Origin: Limonium bicolor
Lineage: Eukaryota; Streptophyta; Magnoliopsida; Caryophyllales; Plumbaginaceae
Assembly (NCBI GenBank): GCA_023374045.1
Contig: CM041777.1
Span: 486,367,594 to 486,431,593, forward strand
Reading direction: 5' to 3'
DNA length: 64,000 bases
Numbering within the stretch: position 1 is the stretch's first letter; each line of letters begins with the position of its first letter. The position numbers and the translations under genes were made by a program. A model generated the notes under the pieces. The model did no database searches. It saw nothing but the letters and a program-made list of their open reading frames with translations, and was not told the origin of the DNA. This document shows, in pieces, positions 1 through 10,575 of this stretch.

Positions 1-448
1 GTTTATTGCACTTTCTATTATGTTGTGCATCTAATCAACCTCCATGCTATCGACAATTAGTCGTCGTAGCCACGTTAGCTTGGGGGCAATGAGAGGATCG
101 TACCAGCATTTTTGCTGACCCCTTTTGGGGGATGTTTTTACTACACAGGTGAACGTCAGAAGGCGGCCGTCACGAGAGTAAGATGGGGTAGACGTGATAC
201 GGGTTAAGTGTGGCCTACGAGATGTGCATGTACACTCGTATGGCATCTTGAGTTAGTAAGATGTATAGGATGTGAGGGGATCGTAAGAAGGATATGTATT
301 TGGTTAAGACTTGTAAGTACTAATGTTCGATATATTCTGTTAGTCAGACTGTGGCAAGGTCCTGGTATGTGTTTGAATCCGCTGCAGTATTTGTATATAT
401 GGTGATAAGATTGTGGTAACCACAATTGGATCGAGACGGGGTGTTACA
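1..448 (+). mobile_element. 3' end of a Gypsy LTR, cut by window start
   Basis: The stretch ends in GGGGTGTTACA at 438-448, the same terminus as the three chromovirus LTRs further right (10544, 20632, 56317). About 330 bases earlier it has the same landmark as those LTRs: a short GC-rich C-run/G-run palindrome followed by a T-run and an ACAGGT or GCAGGT motif (118-150; compare 10000-10027). No tRNA-Met primer site follows the terminus, so it is a 3' LTR or a solo LTR rather than a 5' LTR. Its start lies outside the window. Confidence 0.6.
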
Positions 449-695
449 GATAACAAGAGATAGATAGTAGTTCGCAATTCTAAATACAGTCCATAATACA
501 ACCCGTGCACGTGATAGTCTAAAGAATAAATACAACCTTGGTTTACAAAACCCGAGTGCGAAATCATAACGCTTATATCAAACCCTAAAAGGTATACCGC
601 TATCAAAAATCCGCGCCTCTGCGTCGGCAATCATCTACGCTTCTGTAGAATTATTTTGTATTGTATGAAAGTAGCTCCTGCTGAGTATGTTATTA
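449..695. other. Unassigned spacer between two LTR-like blocks
   Basis: AT-rich sequence between the LTR terminus at 448 and the TGTAACC at 696. I see no coding frame, primer site or repeat in it. Confidence 0.4.
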
Positions 696-3600
696 TGTAA
701 CCATCATGCCCCCTCGGACCCCACAGTTAATTGGTCGAGATCATGCAATTCATTTTACATGCAATACCATTTAAATTATAAAATTGTAAATTATACATAG
801 TATAACCAACCATAATGTTAACACATAGCTCATGCTTTTCACATAACACATCACAATATAATTCAAGCAAACTAAACAACAAGGCGGAATAATATGAGAG
901 TTATAAATTTTCAATTCATTCTCGTTACTTGGCCTTAAAGCCCTAAATAATGTTTGCCAACTATACAAGCATTCTAGCTGTTCGTATTATTGTTTAGCCG
1001 AGAACTGTCCCATGCCTAATGACAATGTCTCGTTATAGATCGACGTGTCTATACTTCATACCCCTATATTTGGTGGGTCACCAACCACAGTAGCCACCTC
1101 CAACAATGGAGTATCCGACCAACAAAACATCTGGGATCGTTGGAATTTATATTAAAAGAGTAGGACCCGTACGCGGACATCCTTTCAATAGCTTGTGATC
1201 ACAGCTCGCACCAAGAGCCACATCCTTGTGGATTTCTCTATACACTTCCTCCATATACATGTCACTGATTGTTAAGGTCATTTAATCAAAATCCTAAGTA
1301 TCAACTTAGGTCTCAGTGACTCACATTATGAATATGTGTCATCAAGGTCTTATACCTAGAATCTCTAGGTGATTTATACCATTCATATGTAATAATAGTA
1401 AGAGCGGCTTTTATTGAGCCGTTGCTCTACATCTAAGTATGTTCTTAGAAGTCTCAGATAATATAAGTCATTATTATCCTATGCTGTGACGTTTTATTAC
1501 TATGTCTCTTATCTTTATATAAGATAGCATTACTTTGCCTTAGTTCCGTTTATAAATACGAACAATTAATATTGCATAACATAGCAATAAATTAGGCAAC
1601 AATATAATCTACAACCATGCATATTAAATCACACAATCAAAAGCAACTAATCTTGTCATATATTTCATGTAAATCCAAACTGAGGAACCCTTAGAGACAA
1701 TTAGATCACATAACAACATACCATTTACTGATAGTGGATGTGCAGAAGTCCCGTCCTGGGTCCACACTCTATTGACTAAGATCTGATAAACACGTAACAC
1801 TACGTATTAATATCCTATGATCTTAAGCCACTACGGTAATTCCTAATAAACGCTTATTCCTCTAGTATTCAACCCCGTGATTAACTAGTCATTGTTACTC
1901 AGGTTTTTGAAGTGGTTCGGGATTACTTATAGCAATACATGTACTCATGTATTACCGACATTGTTGTATGTCTTAGAACTTAGGATATCACCCTAATAAT
2001 CTATCTCATAAATCATAGGTTTATAATATACATACAAGAATGTATATATATTAATATATTTGTGTATTTATATAGTTTGTCACTATATGTTGTTTACATA
2101 ATTTGTCTTATAATATTTACTTCTCTCCCAAGTTCCATCTTACTTAAGAGTTTGACAATCTTGACTCTCTTGGTCAACTGAGTTGACCTGGTTAATTTAG
2201 TTGACTTGATTTAGGTATTCAAGTTAATATAACTATATAGTTCACAATTTAATTCCTTAGAATTATATAATTCTTTCTTTAGACTAACTCTTCATATATT
2301 AACATAGACTTTTATGTCTAATATGTTATAATATGATTCTCTCTTATATTAAGCTCTTTTCATAATATATTAAACTTCTCTTCCAATATATATATATTCA
2401 TTTACAACTTTAGTATATAATTGTAACACTTCATAAAGTCACTCATAATTCAAGGTGCAGTTAAAGGTTCCTTAAACTTCGTACTAACTTTAATTAGCTA
2501 GTAACTTATTATTTGTTGTCACACAATAACATTCTGCACTTATTATAAATTCAACAATAAGTTTTGTATAATCTCGCACAGCAGCTCAAATTTTCCTTAA
2601 TTTACATTCTCACCCATTATCTCTTATAACATTACAACCTTAAATTATAAACCATATAATAATATATTCCTCTCTTATTTAATTATAACCCTAAGTTTCC
2701 AACCATTGTTTTTAAATTTCAGAACAAACCCCACTCTGTTCCAAATTTGTTTCACTTACTCAAATCTTTTGGTAATTATAATTTGACCACATTTGTTATT
2801 TTAATATTACAATTTCATCCTTAAACTTTATGTTGTACATTACTTATAAATATAATTCCAGAATCAACCCAATATTTTCCTATAAATCAAAACACCCCTA
2901 GGCTGCTCTAAATCACATTTTTGCCCCAATATTGTCATAATTTACACTTTAGCCCATAAGTTTATAAAACTTACAATTCGCTTATAAACTTCATTAAAAT
3001 TGATAATTTGATTATTTCTTCACCTAACTTGGTCAACAATCATTCCTTATTCAAGGTTGACCACCACAATCTATTTTGACCAGTGTTTCCTCATATTTAT
3101 GGTTTTACCACACCTTTTTCCTACAACTTTCATTTAAGTCCTTAACTTTACTAAAACTTATATTTTGCATCTTAAATCCTTTCAAGGCGTAGCTTTCGGT
3201 CATTATACAAATTACACTCCAAACATTGTTTATTTATACTCACACGCTCACATTGCACTCATAAACTCACTAGAACATGCCTTAAATTACTTTACACCTT
3301 TAATGTGATTTTTGTCACTTAACACGCACTTAATGTTACCCATTTCTTAAGTATTTTCATCCACACTTCCTCGGATGAATTCACTCATTTAAAGACCTCT
3401 TTACAGCAGGTTTCTTCACTAAACCAAATACTAATCAAAAGCTTAAATCATTAAGCACAAAAAGCACTTAAACACTTAAAACTTGGCCAAATGACATGGC
3501 CTTATTACAAACCTCAACACAACTTAAAATTACACATAAATATGCATAAAAACACATATCACTCATGGATTTTTTCTGTTTTACCCTGAATTTTATGGAA

Positions 3601-5446
3601 ATTTCCAAATCACCCCATAACATTTTAAACTTGACAATTAAGTCATTAATTCACTTAAGTGATTATCCAAAGTTGACCATATTAATTCCTAGTCATTTTA
3701 AGGTCAAAATTAACCATTTTTCCACCTCGCTCTTGGCTTTAATTTAATACACAAGTTAAAATGCCTTAAAGCATGAAAAAGCCCATTAAGAGTTTACCTT
3801 CAAATTTGAAGCTCAAACTTTGATTTCCTCTACACCACTCTCGGTTATAAACATCAATATGGTGCTTGATTAGATTTTTACACAAATCTAAGGGTTAAGT
3901 GGTGATTAACAAGGTTTAGGGTTTAGATTTGTTCTCACCCTTCAAAGATGACTTTTTACACTTGATTTTCAACCTTGTTGCTCTCGACTATTTAGGGGAG
4001 TTTTGCTCAGGCTCTTGACATGGATTTGAAAAGGAGAATAAGGTAGGATTAAGTTCTAGGAATAGACTAACATAAAAAGGAATCATAAGTCATAAAGATG
4101 AACTATAAGAGATGATTTCACCTTTGATTTTCAAGGAGATTCTCTAGCTTTTTTGTTGGCCTATTTTTGCACAAGATGAAGTGAATTAGTTCTCATCTAA
4201 ATTAGTACTTAAGGAGTTTATTTAGGTACATAAAAAGCTGTAATTTGACTTACCCTTGAAGTTTTTCTTAAGGGATGATTCCCTCTTATTTTTGGCCAAC
4301 CCTTCGAAATTAAGAAGAGCTAAAGCTCTAGCATGGAAAGGGAAGAAAAATGAGTGGAAATACTCATAGATTTTGGCCATTAATGGAATAAAAAGAAAGA
4401 TGGAAGCTTATAGGACATGTTTACTTCTTTGACTAGCTTTGCCTTCCTTGGCTCTAACACTTATTTTTGCCAAAATATCACCAATCTTTGTTGCTGCTTG
4501 TTTCAGCCTGATTTGAAGGTGGAAAAGAGTTGGTATTGTGCTCTTTGTTTAACTAATGAAAAGGGGAAGAATAAATAAGGTAGAAGGAGTTAAGCGTTTA
4601 CCTTGAGTTTTTGGAGTTCTTCCTTGCTCAAGAACAAAGAAAAGCTGAAAACGAATAGTGGATGGAGAAGGAAACTCGGCTGGAAGGAGGATGGATGAGA
4701 GAGAGTTTCAATTTTGTCATCTTATATCTTACCAAGTAAAGGATGACTAAGGTGACTAGTATTAGATAACTAGGCTAGTTTAAAGAGATATTTTGACAAA
4801 TTTGGCAAGGTGTTATCCACCTCGTTGGAGTTTGCTGCTTAACTTTTTATATAAGGGGCAAATATATCTTTTTACTTCATTTGTAACATCATGACTTATA
4901 TGTTGTACACTTGGACTTATATCATGTGAGAGTTTGTTTACAACATGATTCCTTTTGTCCTAAAGTGTGTTAATTATTTTTGAGTAATTGACATACTTTA
5001 GTGTTCATTGCGACTAGTAAAAATATATTCTTTGATTTACTCTTGATATTGGTGTTCTTTTTGTACATGTTTTACATTATGGACTTGTTTGATGTGTAAC
5101 CCATGTATTTAGTTGTCCTGAGGTGTATACACTTGTGTTTCAAGTGTTTATTTCACCAACAAGTCATTAAGACTTCTTAAGGTATTTTATTTACCTTAGT
5201 TCTTTGTGTTCTTTGTTCATGTAATAATGTATAACATGATAAATCAACTTATAAGTTGATTTCCACCTTTAATAATGCTCCACTTATGTCCATGTGTTTA
5301 TAAAAGTTTTAATAACCTTCATGGACTATATATATATTTATATAAGTATGAGGAGTTTTCATTGTTATTAATTCATTAAGGCTCATTAGCCTTTATAATT
5401 CCATGATTTGTCTTTAGTTAGGTTTATAAACCTTTGGGGTTTTTCA
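696..5446 (-). mobile_element. Probable reverse-strand Gypsy-type LTR (about 4.75 kb)
   Basis: Read on the minus strand, the block opens TGAAAAACCCC (5446 downward) and closes GGGGGCATGATGGTTACA (696). These ends resemble the TGAAATACCCC...GGTGTTACA ends of the other chromovirus LTRs here. The internal layout also matches: a TATATAAAAAG box (plus 4845-4855), then a CT-rich leader with CTCTCTCTCATCC (about 4690), then several CAAGGTAAA-like sites (for example near 4600 and 3800). No open frame above 60 codons is credible. No target-site duplication is visible at these ends, and no primer site follows 696 on the minus strand. It may therefore be a solo LTR with eroded ends, or my boundaries may be wrong. 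Confidence 0.4.
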
Positions 5447-5484
5447 CTTAAGGATACCCTTCTCACTCTTGTGAGTGATTGTAA

Positions 5485-6364
5485 TGGGCTGTTGTGAAAG
5501 GTCGTCTCATCTATGATAACATCTAGTTGTGCTCCTCCTTGATAAAACACTACCAAAGGGCCCACATTTCCCCTCGCCGCATGATGAAGATGGATATTAG
5601 TAAGGCGTTTGACTCGTTCAACTGGACCTTTCTTCGGGATACTCTCACCTTTTTAAACTTCCCCAACTTTCACCAACTTGATTATGTAATGCGTAATGAC
5701 CACATCATACTGAATAAACACAAATGTTCCCCCCGTATGGTTTCTTTAAAGGCGATGAGGGATTACGTCAGGGGGGCCCATTTTATCCTTATCTTTTTGT
5801 GCTAGTCATGGATATGCTCTCCCGCAAGCTTGACTAGCTCCATTGCATACCTACCTTTTGCTATCACCCTTCTTGTAAAGGTTTCCACATATCCCATATT
5901 TTCTTTGTTGATGATGTGCTCCTATTCAGTAGGGGATACCATGAGTCTATCTCCCTTATGATCAATCAATTTAACCTTTTCTTCTAGGCTTCGGTATTAA
6001 GCTCAATTCATCCAAATCCGACATCCTTCTTGGTGGGGTCTGCCCCTTCAAAAGCGAACCGGATCCTCCACTCCACATGTTTCAATAAAGAATCCTTCTG
6101 CTTTCACTACGTGGGTGTCCCCATCTCTACTAAGATGCACATAAGAGCACACTTTAATCCTTTGACTGATAGCGGTCACAAGACCATCACCACTTGGGGC
6201 GGTAAGATTCTTTCGTTTACAGGTCACCTGTCCCTCATCCAAAACACTCTATATGACGGTTTTTGGTTTTTTTGGCTTTCGTCCTCGTCTCTAAGAATGA
6301 TATAAAAAGCATTGCAATAGATTTCACTCCTTCATTTGGGCTAGAGAACCTAACGATAGTAGCC
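5485..6364 (+). pseudogene. LINE-A, 5' part: decayed L1-type reverse transcriptase
   Basis: Three frames together carry the order of an L1-type RT: KGRLIYDNI (about 5495-5522), then MDISKAFDSFNW (5590-5625, the FDxxxAFDS/W block around the first catalytic Asp), and downstream YVGVPIS and the KI-SFTGHLSLIQ region (about 6110-6240), then FHSFIWARE (about 6320-6345). Stops and frameshifts make it non-functional. The FADD block is recognisable only as FVDDVLLFS near 5905-5930. The 5' part (endonuclease, ORF1) is absent. The RT thumb breaks off at about 6364, where the LARD LTR begins, and resumes at 20633. Confidence 0.8.
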
Positions 6365-9300
6365 CCGAAGAAAACGGATCCAAATAATGTATTAAAACGC
6401 TAATAGAGCTTTAACGCACGTTTTTCGAGAAGACCCGAAAACGTGATTTTAAGTGGTCAAACGAACCCGTGAAAAAAAAATTATAAGTCATTAAATAAAT
6501 ATTATTAAGCATTTATGAAAGCTAAATAACCAATAAAAATAAAGAAACGAGAAAATTCCGGAAAACGGGCCCGGTTAGTGAACAATACCTAAACCGGGTA
6601 AAATAACGAGCGTTTTCTGTAAAAGACGAAAAAATGCTCCAGCTAGTGTAACAGTGGGGGGCCGGTTTTTACTGTTGTAGACAGCTCTCCCTCACACACA
6701 TACACAAGAGACAAATGAGTAATAAAGTAGCAAAAAAGTAAAAAGTAGTCCTCTCTCTCCTTATTTACTTAACTCTCTCATCTCTCTCTCCAATCCCCTC
6801 CTCTCTCTCACGGTGGACTCCCCCTCCTGAACCTCTCTTCTTCCTCCTCTGGTGGGGGGCGATTTCTTGGAGCTCCACAAGCCTCCCATGGCTTCTCCTC
6901 TTCCTCCACATGCTCTAGCTCCACTTGAACTCCAAAGGTAAAAATAATTACATATTTGAACTCCCCTCATCCTCCTCTATCATCCTCTCTTTTCAAAATT
7001 CGAAAAGGATGAGTTTCATCTCCATGGGTTTTCCCCATTTGAAGAGAAAAGCACACTATTATGGAGCTTGGAGTCTCCTCTTTCCAACAAGGTAAAAATC
7101 TACATGAAAAACTCATGTTTTCTTCACCTCCCTTCATAACCGATTTTTGCCCCATTTGTAATGCTCTATTTTTCTCTCTCTTTGGAGCATAATATCAACC
7201 TTGCAATGGTGGTGGATTCACCTTCTTGAACCAAGGGCTAAAACCCTCCTAAAAGCTTCAAAAGGTAAACCCTAGAAATTTGTTTAAAACCTCTCAATGA
7301 GTTAGTATAAATCTAAGGGTTAGCATATTAATTATACTTGTTTTGTATGCTTTGGGTGATGGGAATGGATTTTGGCAACTCCATTCCCAATGTGGCCGAT
7401 TTGGGCAAGGAAGAAAGGAAGAAGAGAATTGAAAAGGGAATGAAGGAATTGTAAGCTCAAGGTAAGAGCTCTTTAATAATTTTAATTTAATGCATTAGAC
7501 TAAGGGAATGGGCAACTAACTAAAGAACCCAAAACTTTTTATTGGTATTGTAGTATTGGAGGTTTAAGTATTTGTGAGGAAGTTTGAGTATTTGTGAATT
7601 GGTATGTGAATTGTGGGCCTTGGAGCCAAAGGATTGTGTATGAGTATTAGTATTGGTATTTGAAGAAGTATTGGTGAATGTACATTGTATTGATTTCTGG
7701 TAGGACCCTTGTATGGGTGTGGCTAGTTTAGGAATGAATTTGGTGAGATTTGGTATGTGTGGCCAAGTAAGAAAAGTAGATGAACTATGGCCAATTTTTG
7801 GTAGGAATATGCACATGTATGAATGACTTGGTAAATGGGAAAACCAAGGTGTGTATTGGAGTTAGTAGAGATGTTTAGTAGCTATGGAATGGTAGTAGTA
7901 GTATGAGAAGTAAGAAGTGCAAAATCTGTAGCAAAGTGTATTGATATGCATTAGAGAAGTTAGGAAAGATTAGTGTGCAAGAATTGGTAAAAAGAGTGTT
8001 GGACTTGGGTATAGGTATTGCAATGGCTTGGAAGTGTATTTGGAATGCTAATGGTGGCATTGGTTGAGAAGTAATGGATGGTAGAATGGAGTATGAAAAT
8101 CTGTAGCATAAGAGGAAAGGAAACTATTGTAAGTGTTGAAAGAAAGTGAGAGGAAATTGTGTAAGATGGTTGATGGATTTAGTAAGGAACTTGTTGAATG
8201 GACTAAGGGGTATTAGGAGGTTTAATTAGTGTTAAAACATGTGGGATTAAGTGTAGGAACAATGGGGAAGTAATGGGTAAGAAGAGGGACTAAAAACAGA
8301 AATAAAAATGTAATTACTGGGCCGGACCGACCTTGGGACCGGACTTGCAAGGTCGGTCGAGCCCAGATTTACAAGGGACGGAAACCTTCTGGAATGGACC
8401 GACCTTGGGACCGGACATGCAAGGTCGGTCGGCCAGAAGAAATTCCCGTAATGTAACTTACTGGAATGGACCGACCTTGCGATCGGACTTGCAAGGTCGG
8501 TCGACTCAAAATTTTCCCGTCTTGTAACTTTCTAGAATGGACCGACCTTGCGACCGGACTTGCAAGGTCGGTCGGGCAAAAATTTTCCGTCCGTAACTCA
8601 CTGGAATGGACCGACCTTGGGACCGGACTTGCAAGGTCGGTCGGCCCTAAAATTTTCTAGCGCATTTCCCTACTGACTTCGACCGACCCTGGGACCGGAC
8701 TTGGGTAAGGTCGGTCGAGTCAGACAAAAAAAAAATAATAAAAAAAATGTGTAATTAAATTAATTAATTATATATATATGTATGTGTATACCCACATATA
8801 TATATATGTGCACACATGTAAGTATACCAAGGTTAAGTAAGGGAATAAACTTGAAGTAAGTAAACAAAGTGTAAGTATAAGAACAGCAAGTGAAACCGAA
8901 ACAACGGGACAACGGGGTAAGTACGGGAGTAGCAATTATGTATGTAATGTAATGCGTAGTATTGATTGAACCGTTTGGCATGTAGCCGGGGGTTCAAGAA
9001 TAGGACTCGAGGAGCAAATAAGGACTAAAGAACGAGAAGGCACCGGTAAAGTAAATTACAGAAAAAGGTATGATTTCTTCATGCTCTGTATCCTAACCTG
9101 GTTACCCCGATTTGTGTGCTTATGTGATCACCAATAAGATAAATGCACGAATCGGAATTTTAATGCACTTAATTGTGTTTGAACTATTTTGTTCTTGATT
9201 GTATCTTCTTGAACATTTAGTTTGTATAATTCATGAAATGTATGAATGAGAATGAAGGGTATGTGTATGTAATGTGTACTTGTGTATTGTATGGATGCAT

Positions 9301-10544
9301 GGAAATGAAGTACTGACTTCTACTAATTCCTAACAATTTAACTCCTGACTTGAGTAATGAGTAAAATGGAATGAGTAGAAGTCCGATATAGTTTCGGCCA
9401 CGCGTGAGGATAAGGAAACACAAGAGGTTGGATCCGAATCCTGGCTGTAATCTTTTCCATGGACCAATTCCCTTGAATGGGTAGCATCCTGGATTAGGGG
9501 CCACCCTAAAGCCCGGTGGTGGGATGTAGTAATCCCTGCCCGGAGGTCATACCGACTTAACTGGAAGTAAAGTATGTAAGAAGTAAGTATGGCATGTGTA
9601 TTGGTCTTGACTATCGTAAGTCATTGACCTGGAGCAAAAAGTATTGAACACCCGATTAACCCGGGTGTGTAATGAAGCTAACTAGACCTTTGTATGTAAT
9701 GGAGAATTGTATCTCCATATTGCGTATTGAGTATGTAATGAGTATGTATTGTGTATGTGTATTCTGGAAGATGGTAAGTAAGTATTGGTTGACTTGTATT
9801 GTCTTCCAAGCATGTATTGTACTGTGCGTATGTATGTATACCTTGTGTAGTATTGTAGTATCGTGAATGAAAGCATGTAAGTATGTATGTATGTATGTAT
9901 GTATTGCAAAATGAATTGCATGTATTCGACCAAGTGGTCGGCGTACCCTCGCTAGTACGCGGGGTATGCGGTTATCATATTCAGCGTAAGCTGACCCCCT
10001 AGGGGGAACGTTTTTAGTGTGCAGGTACCCGAAGCAGACCTAGTCACCGAAGAGACCGGTGGACATGCCTAGATTACTAGGAACGAAATGTAGATTGTAG
10101 TAAATGGTATAAGGCTTGTAGCCTTGAATGTAGAAATGTACCAAGGGGTACACTGTTACGTAAGTGGCAAGTATGTAGTGGTGAGAAATGGGTAGTGGTT
10201 AGACTTTTAAAGAGTATGTAAGAACTTGGAGGAAGTATCATATTTGTGAATGGAACTTAGTAAACTCGGTATGTGTAGTGTATTATCTTGTATTGAATGG
10301 AGTATTGTATTGAAAGGAGTATCGTAGTACTCATTAAGTAATGGGAGTATGTATTGTATTTGAGTAGTACTCGGATATCCCGGTCCATCAGACCGATGTT
10401 GTATGTATTAGTAGCCTTGTTAGTCACGTGGGTGGCTAAAGGCATTGTATCACCCGCCGTTGAGTAAGAATGTATCCGCTGCGTGAGTACGTATGTATAA
10501 GGAGATTGGACGGTAATGACGGTATTAGCAGTAGGGGTGTTACA
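6365..10544 (+). repeat. LARD 5' LTR (5'-truncated)
   Basis: It aligns with 16505-20632 along its length, from CCGAAGAAAACGGATCC (6365) to GGGGTGTTACA (10544). The first 224 bases present in the 3' LTR (16281-16504) are absent. It holds a CT-rich leader (6740-6840), four AAGGTAA-type splice-donor-like sites (6938, 7092, 7265, 7462), a hairpin array (8321-8721) and a GTATGT-rich stretch (9700-9905). Differences from the 3' LTR are mainly one-base indels. Confidence 0.85.
8321..8721 (+). repeat. Six-unit hairpin array in LARD 5' LTR
   Basis: Six direct units of about 68-74 bases. Each contains arms GACCGACCTT and AAGGTCGGTC (10 bp, perfectly complementary in the best units) around a 14-base loop that includes CCGGAC. 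Units begin near 8323, 8397, 8468, 8538, 8609 and 8680, and are linked by short non-palindromic spacers with CTGGAATG just before most units. Confidence 0.9.
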
Positions 10545-10549
10545 AAAAG

Positions 10550-10575
10550 TGGTATCAGAGCGAAGTATCGCTCTG
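10550..10575 (+). promoter_or_regulatory. LARD primer-binding site with overlapping hairpin
   Basis: TGGTATCAGAGC at 10550-10561, six bases after the LTR end, is the standard site complementary to initiator tRNA-Met. Its last bases form the left arm of a perfect stem CAGAGCGA / TCGCTCTG with loop AGTA (10556-10575). Confidence 0.85.

Noticed and set aside
8333..8660. Open frames of 64 codons encoding GPDLQGRS-like repeats
   Set aside because: The peptide repeats only reflect the DNA hairpin array in the LTR; frames are short and there is no start context or family resemblance.
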